Source: Larix kaempferi
Lineage: Eukaryota > Streptophyta > Pinopsida > Pinales > Pinaceae
NCBI GenBank assembly: GCA_027924585.1
Contig: BSBM01000608.1
Coordinates: 7,752,501-7,816,500, forward strand
Reading direction: 5' to 3'
Length of the DNA: 64,000 nt
Part shown: piece after piece, positions 23,979 through 34,724 of the stretch
Position numbering within the stretch: position 1 is the first letter of the stretch
Layout: each line of letters starts with the position of its first letter
Position numbers and translations under genes: made by a program
Notes under the pieces: model-generated
The model's input: the letters and a program-made list of their open reading frames with translations, nothing else
Told to the model about the DNA's origin: nothing
Databases searched by the model: none

Positions 23979-24381
23979 ATTCGCTTTGACCTTCTTGATA
24001 TCTTTGATAATATCGTATCCTATGTCAGATTCATTCCCAATTCGAGCAGGCTAATCTATTTTGCTCGTTGTGACCTTAGGTGGATGAACTATGGTGTCAG
24101 CGCTTGGCTGCTTGGTCGTTGTTTGGCTAACTTTGGGCTGTGGTGGGATATTTTTTATATGCCTCCTAGGCGGTTCTTTTGAAACTTTAGGCTTATGAGG
24201 AGCTGCGCTTGGCACAGGATCGGTAATTGGGCCTTTGCTGCGAGTAGCAACGTTTATGGTAGAGGGAGAGCTTTCTATGGGATTCTCTTCTGCCGATTCT
24301 GTCATAGGTACCCAATCCCATAACACCATAGTAGTGTCTGAGGTTGGTTCCTCTAACTCAGGGCTCGACTCCTCTAGAGAA

Positions 24382-25800
24382 TCATCTTGGTCTGGGATCT
24401 GTGTGGTTCATGACTAAGCTCATGGAATTAATCCATTGCGGGCAGCTCTTTTCCGAATGTGGCTCTTGATGAAAAGTGCCGAAATTTTCCATGCCGATTT
24501 CATTCAAGTTTAAAACAGGGGCAGTATTCATTGGTGGATGAGTTTGATCACAGTCTTCCCTTCTTTTATAAAATGGCTTGAAAGGTTTCCTAGATGTGCT
24601 AGCAGCCTTGTCTTTCTCGAGATCTACAATTTTATTAGATAATTTCTGCATCATCTTGACTACATTTTCCATGTCCGTAGGTGGCTCTTCTTTACCTCTA
24701 GTGAGCAGCAAGGTCTTTTTACTAGCTGTTGGTTTTGGTTCTGCATCTAAGGCATGTTTAGCAATGCTATCAGCTTCTTCTTCTACCTTTCTAGCTTCCT
24801 CAAAGTTCTCTATCAGGGTAGTTTTCTTGGACCTTTTTACGAACATTGCTATGGGTCCTTCAAGAGCTGTAGTGTAGTATTCAATCAGAGATTCCTCCGC
24901 CGGTTTATTAGCTTCACTGAAATTATTTAACAGCGTTGTGAATCTTTGATTGAAATCTTGAACCTTTTATTTCTTTTCCATTCTCATGGATAAGAGTTCT
25001 TTCATAAGCGTTGCCACAGTTTTTTGGTTTCCGTATTTCTTTAAGAAACAATTTTCGAATTCATCCCAACTAGAGATTGAGCTGGGTTGTAGGCTAAAGT
25101 ACCAGGATGATACTTTTGGCTCGAATGTATATGGAAACAGCCTATAGACTACATCTTCATACTGTACGTTCAAAATATTCAGAGTTAAGTAGAAACTCTT
25201 GAGATGGTCTTCCGCCGAAATGGCTTTCCCTGGGTCGAACTTAGGCAAGACCTTTTCTAGATTTTTCGGAAGATTATGGAATGGCTCAGCTAGATTTAAC
25301 GCCCCCCTTGCTCTCCAAGCAGGCACAGCCATGTTTGGATGTGGAGAACCTGGCGAAGAATTGTAAGGTGAATTCTGGGGAGTACTCTTTGGAGTGATAA
25401 GTTCTTCAAGGTTTTCTTGGTTTGAAATTTTTTCTGAGTTTTCAAGATCTGCCTTGTTAAGAGTGTCTGAAATTTCTTCCAAAGTCAAATTCACAAGTTC
25501 TTCAAAACTTTGAACAAGAACTAAATATCGGGTATATTGTGGCTCTTTTCTAGGGGTAGTTTTCTTAGGGAGAAAATTCATAGCATTTAAACTGCCTAGT
25601 TGTCTAACGTAGGATCTTGTATGCCTTCTCAAATCCTCTATTTCTGTAAAAGGGATAGCGTATAAAGCTTCTTGAGGCTCAGGATCAGAAATGAGGCGTT
25701 CTTGATTTAATAATTCAAGATCTGGGCTGTTTGAAATGCTTTCTTTAAGCGGGTTTTCAGTGAGATCTATGACAGTGGGGGATTTTCCTCTATCAGCCAT
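24382..25800 (-). pseudogene. gag: Family B gag, I1 copy
   Basis: The start ATG at 25800 (MADRGKSPTVIDLTEN) lies only 33 bases from the LTR. Residues about 160-275 form a retrotransposon Gag capsid-like domain (VPAWRARGALNLAEPFHNLP through SWDEFENCFLKKYG). A stop at 24966 follows MRMEKK, and the frame reopens to 24382. The C-terminal part reads FGTFHQEPHSEKSCPQW, the position of the usual zinc knuckle, with its first Cys residues missing. Dead by stops and the downstream frameshift. Confidence 0.75.
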
Positions 25801-25810
25801 GCACTTTCAG

Positions 25811-25828
25811 GCCCTCCTTCTAGCGGCA
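25811..25828 (-). other. Primer-binding site, I1 (mutated)
   Basis: On the minus strand the sequence just after the LTR reads TGCCGCTAGAAGGAGGGC, matching the I2 site (TGGTGCTAGAAGGAGGG) except for changes next to the CCA-complementary end. It fixes the minus orientation of the element. Confidence 0.65.
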
Positions 25829-26674
25829 AAAACTGTTGCTGCCTCGGATATCGTAGCATCAATCAGAAAGGGATTCTCTCCGATAGATGATCCCAATTAG
25901 ATTATCTACCATTTGGTATAGGGAATCCGTCCGGTTAGCGGTTCCGGCAACCGTGGGTTTGGAGTTTAATTCCAATTATACCGGTTATGGCCCGATCCAC
26001 CTTTCTTTTGGATTTTATGTTTTATAATGATATGCAAGTGCGTAGTCTATATTTAATCTAGATACAAGACCAAGAAAACAAATCTAAGTATAAAACTGAA
26101 ATACACCTAACTAGCCTTGCAAGGAGCACATTTAAAGCATGAGCAATGAGCTGTAAGAGTTATCTTTAAAGAATGAACAGGAAGCCATTAAATCTTAAAG
26201 AGAAAGCTACAGCAAGATAAAAGATCTCAGAAGATAGCTTCTAATTACAAATAACACATTTTCATTACTCATCAAAGAGAGAAGCAAGATTATTTAATCT
26301 AGATGCAAAACTGAAAGAACAGATCTAAGTCTAAAAAACACATGAAATAAATCTAATTGTCCCTGCAAGGAGCCAAATTAACGCATGAGCAATGAGCTGT
26401 AACAGTTATCTTAAAGAAAGAATAGCTAGCCATCAAATCTGAAAGAGAATGCTACAGCAGAGAAGAGAGATATCAGAAGGTAGCTTCTGATTTAATGTAA
26501 ACACATTCATTACATGAAACAAAGAATTCGTTTGCACAGAAAGGAGTAAAATTCATTTGTTACAAAGAAATAATTCAGACAGTAAGAAAGATCTCACATT
26601 AAAGTATGGAAGTCACCAGAATAATTCAATACACATCCATTCTTCATTCCCATGCAAAACGTCCTCTCCCGGCT

Positions 26675-26783
26675 TTTATTAGAAGATTTACTTTCATAGA
26701 ACATACACAAGATAGCTCGTACAATTATGAAAATTAAATCCCTGCCAAAAGTCCTGTCTAATCCTTCCTAACTTCTATTTATA
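26675..26783 (-). promoter_or_regulatory. L2 core promoter and poly(A) signal
   Basis: Minus-strand TATAAATAG at 26775-26783 and AATAAA at 26675-26680, the same arrangement as in L1 and L3. This copy would drive the gag-pol transcript of I1. Confidence 0.6.
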
Positions 26784-26987
26784 GTTACAAAATTGCCCTT
26801 TGGGATGCCACCTGGCCTTTTACACTTGTCACCTACAGGAATTTTCCTCTATAATAGACAACATGTGACTCCTTTTACAAAAAATTATTTAAAAAGGAAA
26901 AGGGACAGTTGTCCCATAGTTCCACGCTTTACACATCTGAGAGCCAAAATACAAAATAGCAGAAATAATGTTTTAGTATCAGCGCTG

Positions 26988-29900
26988 TCATTCTTGTGCG
27001 TGTGCTTCAGCTGGAAGAGGATCACCCAACTCAACTGATGCTGCTGATTTTTCCTTAGGAGAGGCACTCGAACTCACTGCTGCTGCTGCTACTGCTTGGG
27101 AAGGAGAAATCGAGCCAGCTGGAGTTTCTGTTGCTGCTGGGAGAGAAGAGTCTGGATTTGTTGTCACAGCTGCTACTTCTGCCTTCTTCTCCTCTTCTGC
27201 TATGTAGCTATACCAAATGCCAGTGTCCCTTATGACTATGTTTGTGGAAGCAGGGAGCACGATTTTCTGAGAAGTCACATTTTTTCTAAGCTCTGCTCCA
27301 ATTCCTTGAACTTCCGTCACTGCAGCTTGATGTACTTCTTTAAGCAAATGGTTGTGGACTGATGACATTCCAATATAATGTTGGAGGTCGTCAATTGCTA
27401 GGACATTGATTTTCTTGACATATTCGGTTTGGATGCCCAGTTCTTCCTTTAGTTCAGCCAAGCGTTGTTCTTCACCTGGGAAGTCATCGAGGGATTGCGG
27501 GAAATTCAATTTGCATCTATCATGCACTCCCTGGATTATTTCATAGAGACCATTGATCCTATCCCTTGTCCCTTGTACACTGGCCATTAGCTTACTGCCA
27601 CAATTTCTGCAGAAGTCCAAAAGGACTATGTCTTCATTAAAACCCTCCACAGACTTGAATGGGAGATGTGCGGGGAAATCCACCTTTCCTTCTCGCCATT
27701 CTATCTGGCTCAGGATATTTGCCTTAACCCGAGTGTGCTTAGCTTTAAGCCTATGGGCCTCTGCATTAACTTCTTTTAGTCTGACCACCATGGCCTTGAG
27801 ATTGCTAACTTCATTAGTGATTAGCTCCTGAGTGTCATATATTTGCTTCAGGATGCTGCAGGACAGCTCATGGAAGGGAGACATGTCCATCGTTCTGCTC
27901 TCAGCTTGCTCTAATTGCTCAGCTAATGCCCGCTTGTCTACTTCTAGCTGGGATGCTTTATCTTCCGCTTCATTCTTCTCTGCTTCCACAATCATCATAT
28001 GGAGTGTTAGTTTTTCCTTTTCCTCCTCCAGCTGGTTATACTTGCCTGATAGCTCTTTATGCTCGACATACAGGCAATTATACTTGTTTACCACAAGATC
28101 CCTGTAGGCTTGCTCATTAGCCACAGTCTGTTGTAGCGTACGAGCTCTCCTCTTTGTCAATTCATTTTCTCTAACTATATCACCTACATTGTCCAGTGAT
28201 GCTTTTGTTGTTTCTACAACTGCGGATGCCATAGCTAAGGGATCCTTATCTGTATTCCGCATTACAGTGATCTCCCGATGGGTAATGATATCCTCTTGGA
28301 AGAGTCTTTTGATCCTCTCTTCTGATTTAAGGACCATTGCTTTCCTTTTCTTATCATAGACAAATTCATTCCACCTGGACACCGTATGTTTTCCTGATGG
28401 AGTGTACGGGACAATTGGGAGGTCCATAATGTCTATTTCTTCTTCAGCTGGTGGAGTCCGGACTTCCTGAGGCGGATCTGTTCCCACATTTTGGGTACCA
28501 GAGCCACCTGCTTGAGGTGTGTCTATTTCCATGTCTTGGATACTCGATCCACTTGCTTGGGCATCTTTTCTTACTTTTAGCTCTTCTTCCGCTTTCCTTC
28601 CTATCTCAGCTTGTTCAGCTTGTAGCTGATCATCATTCTCTTTCCGTTGCCTTTCATCTTCCACTTCTTTCTGCTGCTGGGCTTCCTCAGCCTCTTTCTG
28701 CAGCCTTTGTTCTTCTGATTCTTGTTGCAATCTGGAAACTTCAGCCTCTTGCAGTAACCTTGCTTCCTCAGCTTCCTGCTGTGCCCTTGCTTCCTCTCTC
28801 AACATTTGTTCTTCTTGGGCTCGGGCATCATCAGCTTCTTTCTCCTTATGTTGGCTAGTCTCCTGGGTCTTGGTGGAGCTAGAGCTTGCTCCACTGCCTT
28901 GGTGAAAGGTTCGCAGCACAGCCATGTTGCTGATGCCTCTGAATACCTCCTCCTCGGCATCATGATAATGAGAGTACTCGAAATGAGCATAAGTCTCCTT
29001 ACAGTGCTCAACAACTTTTCCCTTCCTGTCATTCCTGTGGAAGATTACCTCACTGAAGTGGAAGGCTTTCAGCTCCTGAACAAATTCTTCGGCTGAGGCG
29101 ACCCCCGAGAACTTTTAAGCTCCTATGCAGAAAGGTAGAGGGGGAAAGGAGGCCTTATGCTGCTTGTTGAGTACGGCTCCAATCCCATATAGGAAAATCT
29201 ATCTCACTGCCTCTTTAAGGACTACATAATCTGTAGCATATCTTGGAAAAATATATGGAGCTTTAGTTCCTCCAAACATTCTGAGATATGTGCCTTGATC
29301 CGAGAAATAAAAATCTCCATAATTTTCAAGGACTTCCATGGCATTTTCCGACAAGCAGTTGGGCTCTTCCTTGAATAGCTGCTCATATAGGGGCATGATG
29401 AACCCCTCACAGATGAGCTTATAGCTGGGTTTGTAATTATGAACCCACAACATCCTGAAAGCGGTATAAACCGGGGTGGTGGCCTTATCCCATGTGCAGG
29501 CCAATTTCGAAAAAGATACCTTAGCCAAAACACAATCAATAAGATATGAGGACATGAAAAATTCTGCCTTCTTCAAGGCTAGTCCTTCTCTTGCAGCAAC
29601 TATCATTGAGGCTAAACTGTCTGCCAGGAGAGTGGCCCAGTCAAACATAGTTCCTTTAAAAGCCACGAAGTGGATGATAGGGACCCACTGAATCTTGTAC
29701 ATGGTGCCATCGGGCATGCTGAAGATTCTGCACAACATCAAGGCGATTAACTTGAAAGGAGGTCTCAGATTCTAGACGTCGTATTCTTCGTTACCTTTCT
29801 TTCTCAAATGCTTTCCTGCGACTAGTAGCTTTTTGGCCATCTCAACGTTGTTCATCTGGCCCAGCCATTCATCAGTCATAGATTGCTGGGCGTGGGGAAA

Positions 29901-30266
29901 TTTGTAGGCCGTGGCCAGGTATGCTGGGTTAAATGAGGCAATGGCTATCTTCTCGCTGTCATGAATTACTCTCCCTTCCGCATCGGCGTGTTGGATTATC
30001 CACTCGATTACTTCATAACATGGGAACAGTTCAGGGCGGGTCGCAGCTCTAGCTATGCTTGAGGTTTTGATATTTAGATAAATCTGCCCCTCTTCTAGCA
30101 ACATGTCTGGGACATCTTGGTCTCGGATCATCTTATAGATGTCACCCCAGGGGATTTATGGAGGAATACCAGTGGTGCACCTAGTATCCTGGAGTGTGGT
30201 CTCAGTTTTAAGTGGTGTAGGATGCTTTTCTGTCATCTTAGCCTTCTTCCTACCACCTTTTGGCAT
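26988..30266 (-). pseudogene. U3-borne accessory ORF, L2 copy
   Basis: Collinear with the L3 copy and in a single frame throughout (1,093 codons from the ATG at 30266 to the TGA at 26988). It is broken only by nonsense codons: 37 (TAA, shared with L1), 165, 356 and 384. The C-terminal 645 codons (28925-26988) are fully open and contain the Glu/Gln/Arg-rich coiled coil, the segment with MDLPIVPYTPSGKHTVSRWN, a second coiled coil and the terminal helical region. The absence of frameshifts over 3.3 kb is notable in such decayed sequence. Confidence 0.8.
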
Positions 30267-31379
30267 TTTGACTTATCCGTGATAGCAACCAAATATACAT
30301 CATCATAAACGTGAGCAACATACTGTGAGATTTTATCAGAGAGCATCACCATTTTAACATGTCAATGAGATAAATACAATGTGAAGCTGTATGTTAGGAA
30401 GAAAAATACACCATTCTGACAAGAGTTCTAGATTTTAATCATCCTAATTCTTTTAAAGGGGTGGGTTTGGAATGCTCCTGAGAGGATAAGCATGTTGCGG
30501 AAGCAACCCGCTCTTGGTCCAGCTCTAGGAGGGATAGTATCCTTTGACATGGTTGCGGTTCAAATGGCTAATGGCGGGGAAGTTTGGGTGAAATAACCCT
30601 ATGATGAAATAAGGAGCCGCTTTCATATTTATGAGCCGAAGAGGGCTTCGATTGCTATGGTTATCTGATGGCACTTGGAGAGGCGTTCTACGGCAGGCTT
30701 GGAAACTTGAACAGGGGTTGTCGACGCCGAGAATGCAGGTGATGAAAAGCTCGGGTGGCTATAGTTTCGGGTTTCGGCTGGTGTAATCGAGACATTCCCG
30801 GGGCTAAGCGGTTTTAAACGCAAAGAATAACGACTGGTGGAGCCAGGGTAGGGGCTTGGAAAACTTCACCCATTCAAACTGACAGTCTTTACATAGTATT
30901 AAAATGTTTTACAATTTCTTTGGTTTTTTTTTAATGAATGGAGATATGCAATTTAGACCGTATTGATGGGCAAAATAGCCCATGACGGGAATTTTGCCCA
31001 TCAAAATCCAACCAATGCCTATCGTCTTCTAAAAAGAACAATCCCAACGGTAAACTGACGCGTGGAAGAGACAAAATAATGGTTGAAACATCCTACCTGG
31101 CACCGTGAAGATGGTTGAATGAGGTGGCTGTGAATCGTGGATGAGCGAGCTGAGCTGGATCGGTCACGTGGCGTTCAACAGTTTTTCCAATCGAAACATA
31201 ACAATGTTTTGGCTCGAACCTCCACCGCTTATTTAAATGAACTGGGCACGTGCGAGGTTTTGATGCGGTAGTTGGCGCATTTAAAACGTGGCTTAAATAT
31301 ATCGCACGCCGCGGTCACGTCAAGTGATCTCGATACGCGCGTGACCACCACCCGCGGGATGAACTCGCGACCTTCACCC

Positions 31380-32220
31380 GCCGTTGCGGAAGGTTACGCT
31401 GAACTCCTTCGCCGTTTCGAGAGAGGGTGGTGAACGGCTTCTGCAAAATGGAACGCGAACGATTAAGTCTTTTGGAGGCCTTTTCAGGATGAAAACGTGA
31501 AAGCTTCTGAAACCGCGGAAAGCTTTCGCAAATGGCTTCCGCAGTTTCGGAAGACTTCCGCCAATGCTTCCGCAAAAGGCTCTCTTGAATTTGAGAAATT
31601 TTCTAAGTTTCGACCGAGCTTGCTTCCAACGTTGCGGAAAGCTCTCGCAATTTGCTTCCGCCATTTTGGAAGGAATCGGCGAATGGCTCCGCTGTTTCAG
31701 TGAGATAAAGTGAAGATGTCCACAACTCAAACCAAAATTTCTAAGTCACCGCGGGGTTTCGGAAAGATAATCTGAAGGTCACCGCAAGCGGCTTCCGCAA
31801 TTGCGTAAAGAAAACTCGAACGGTTCCGCGGCAGTCGAGAAAAGACTTAAGAGTTTTTTTAAAGGAAGTCCTTCGGCGGCTTTTCGGGAGAATAAGACAA
31901 ACGTTTCTGTAGTTTCAGAAAGATAGTTTGAACGATTCTGCAGTTTCGGGATGGAAAGTCCAAAGGCTCCGCAATATTTCAAAAGAAAGTTACTAAGTCT
32001 CTTCAGAGTTTCGGAGAGGTTGGGCGAATGGTGCCCGCCGTTTCGGAAGGAATTCTTGAATTCTTCCGCGGTTTCGGAAAGAATTTGCCAATGGCTCCCG
32101 CAACTTCTGAGCAAAATTTAAGTCGCTTTTCAGGAAGCTTATGCGAGTCGCTTCCGCAAGTTTCGGTAGGAATTCTTGAATTCTTCCGCAACTGCGGGGA
32201 TTTATAAAATTGTTCCGCGA
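31380..32220. repeat. TTCCGC/GCGGAA palindrome array in L2 U3
   Basis: Same array as in L1, collinear unit by unit with substitutions; for example, the perfect L1 palindrome near 18046 reads TTCCGCAATTGCGTAA here. Retention of the cluster in all three LTRs reflects shared ancestry and says nothing yet about selection. Confidence 0.7.
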
Positions 32221-32407
32221 TTTTCAGGAAGACTTCATGAATTTAAATTTTTAGAGGAAGGAAGACTTGGAGAGGTTCATAGCAAGATTTTCTGTTGAAA
32301 CAAAGATAAAAGCTAGGAATGGCCCCTTAAGGCAGCCTTTCTAAAAAAGTTTAAAGGAGGGGCCCCAATATGTACAAAATTTTGGGGGGGATGTTGCTGC
32401 AACAACA

Positions 32408-33464
32408 ATGGCGAGTCGCTGGCGAATACAAATCTCTGAAAAATTCCTTTCCATGGTCCAACACCTTATGAAAGACATCCATCTTATGTGCAATATTCAG
32501 CTGAGCATTTGAATTTAGTCGAAGAGAAAAGGCACTTTACCTGCTAGCCATTGGGGAAAAGGGGAGCTTTGACAGAGACATCTTTAAAACTCTCAATGGG
32601 CTGACATATGAGATTCATTTTAGAAGGGTCATCTTTCAGATGGTTACAACTGTCGAACTCCACAGGATTTGCAACACCTTCTCATGGACATCATTGCTCT
32701 TGTTCCTCATTCCCATGCTGCTTGCATCCTTTTGGATGTTTGCACTTTGGACAGCTTAGCTGTTTGAGCCTTCCAGAGATATTTTCTTTGGACATGATCT
32801 TTGATTTAGGCTCCTCAATCCATGATGTCCTTTTGTGTGAGTTAGAAAGTTTTATTGACTTGATCAAGCCTCACCGACGGAGAGGAGCCCATTTTGGGCT
32901 GAGCCTTTTGGATAGCCTTCTTGATTTTACATGTCTTTTGCTTTTGTCTCAGCCATGCTTTAATTGAGGCGAGAATCTCTGGAAAACAGACTCTTGAGGA
33001 TAAGCCATTTTGGCTGTTAAATTTGCAACATGGAGTCATTTCAATACCCTATATCCTCGAGAGGTGCTACTTTCCATGGGTCCAACTTTGGTAACCTTCT
33101 TGGGATGCCTTTAAGTGTGCGAGTGGGTGGAGCCCAAAGATAGTAATGAATATGGTCATGGGTCTCTTCTATTTTAAACAGGATTAGTGTGACTAGCAAA
33201 ACAGGCTTCTTTCTTCTGAACATTTCATCGAGAGCACAACAGACAGACTTTATTCGAGTATAGTTCCGGACTCATGGGTGCAAGATTTATTTGAGAGACC
33301 TATCATTGAAGAGAAACTCCACCATAAGGGCTTTCAGAAAACAAAACTTGTTGCAAAGGTTCAAATGACAATAAAAGAGACAAAATGGCCGAAAAATAAA
33401 GCAAGTAAAGGCTAAAGCAACAATAAAAGAAAACTTTATTTATGTACAGGAAGTCTCAAAGAGA
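32408..33464 (-). other. I2 3' non-coding region between integrase and LTR
   Basis: Collinear with 18660-19727 of I1. It contains the 60-codon minus frame at 33041-33223 found in I1 as well. As in I1, the bases next to the LTR read ATGGCGAGTCGCTGGC on the plus strand, with no polypurine tract on the minus strand. Confidence 0.5.
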
Positions 33465-34706
33465 CTATGCAAAGTATTGTTTCAGGGTGAGGCCATTGAG
33501 AGGAAGGGTTATCTCTTCTCCCTTGAGATTTGTCAATTTATAAGTGGATGGGCCTAATTTTGCCGAAATTTGGTACGGACCTACCCTTAGATGTTGGAAT
33601 TTCGTATGCATTCCTTTGCCTTCATGATTATGGTCCCATTTAAGGACTAAGTCCCCAACTTCAAAACTTCTTTTACCAGACTTCCTCTTATCGAACCATC
33701 TCTTAACTATGTCTTGGTATTGATGGAATCGGTCTTTAGCTTTCTGTCGGGCTTCTTCAAGTTGAAGCAGGGTATTGATCCTGGATTGTAAGTCTTGGCT
33801 ACCAGAACCTCGAGAGGCTTGGGATAACTGTAAGGATGGGAGTAAGATGTTTGGAGGAAGGATTGCTTCCTTGCCATAGACAAGAGTGAAAGGGGAAACA
33901 CCTAAAGCGTTCTTTGGGGTCATCTTATCTTCCCATAAGGCGTTTGGGAGAGCTACATGCCAACTTCTCTGGTTTTCTATCACAGTCTTCTTAAGAATTC
34001 GAATCAGATTCTTGTTTGAGGATTCAGCTAATCCGTTCCCTTGGGGATAATAATTGGCTGAATAATGCAACTTAATTCCCCATTCATAAACAAATTCATT
34101 TATCTTGCAAGACGAAAAATAAGTAGCATTATACAAAACAAGGGAAATTGGAACCCCAAACCTGGTTATGATGTTCTCTTTTAGGAAAATTATGACCGCG
34201 TCTTCATTGACCTTGTGCAAAGGGATAACCTCCGTCCACCTAGTGAAGTAGTTGGTAGCCGTCAAGATGTATCGATGTTGCAATGAAGAATTTGGATTTA
34301 TCTCTCCGATAACATCTATACCCCACTGCTCAAAAGGCTCAGAGATAATCACCGGCTGCAATGGTACTGCTGCCTTGGGTAACTTTCCAACACTTATTTG
34401 ACATACATCACAGTTTCGTGCATACGTATGGGCATATCGGAACAGAGTAGGCCAATAATAACCAGCTCTCAGTATCTTGTGTGCTGTTGTCTCTTCTGAA
34501 TAATGTCCACCTGTGGGGCCATCATGTAATTCTTTGACAATTTTACTTGCATCTTCCTTTTCTAGATATCTAAGAAGAAATCCATCATAATTCTTTCTAA
34601 ACAGTATCCCATCAATGATTTGATAGGGTGTTGATTTCAAATGGAGCGCCCTTCTTTGTTTAGAGTTCCAGTGCTTAGGTAGATATCCCTGCTGTAAATA
34701 GTGCAC
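33465..34706 (-). pseudogene. int: Family B integrase, I2 copy (open but catalytically altered)
   Basis: A 413-codon open stretch in frame with RT and separated from it by one TAG (34722-34724; Gln in I1). The N-terminal zinc finger is complete: His61, His68, Cys99, Cys102. In the core, Asp131 (GIDVIGEI) and Glu228 (GLAESS) are present, but the residue 35 positions before Glu228, where the DD35E second Asp belongs, is Tyr192 (LVLYNATYF). A C-terminal GKRSFEVGDLVLKWD segment resembles the GPY-type C-terminal domain. I see no chromodomain, as expected for Tat elements. Confidence 0.85.
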
Positions 34707-34724
34707 CAGTTCTCTGTACCATGA

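Larger units (their letters stand above)
25834..32407 (-). repeat. Family B LTR, copy L2 (shared middle LTR)
   Basis: A 6,574-bp LTR that starts TGTTGCTGCC and ends CAACAACA. It serves as 5' LTR of I1 and 3' LTR of I2. It is collinear with L1 and L3; in a 180-base sample near its left end I count 5 differences from L3 and 9 from L1. It has the same U3 frame, palindrome array, TATA box and AATAAA. Confidence 0.85.

Noticed and set aside
27832-28858. Plus-strand frames with Leu/Ser/Phe-rich products opposite the U3 ORF (also near 14100-15102 and 41645-42560)
   Set aside because: They are the complement of the Glu/Gln/Lys-rich coiled-coil coding strand; the hydrophobic composition is a shadow effect, not a membrane protein.
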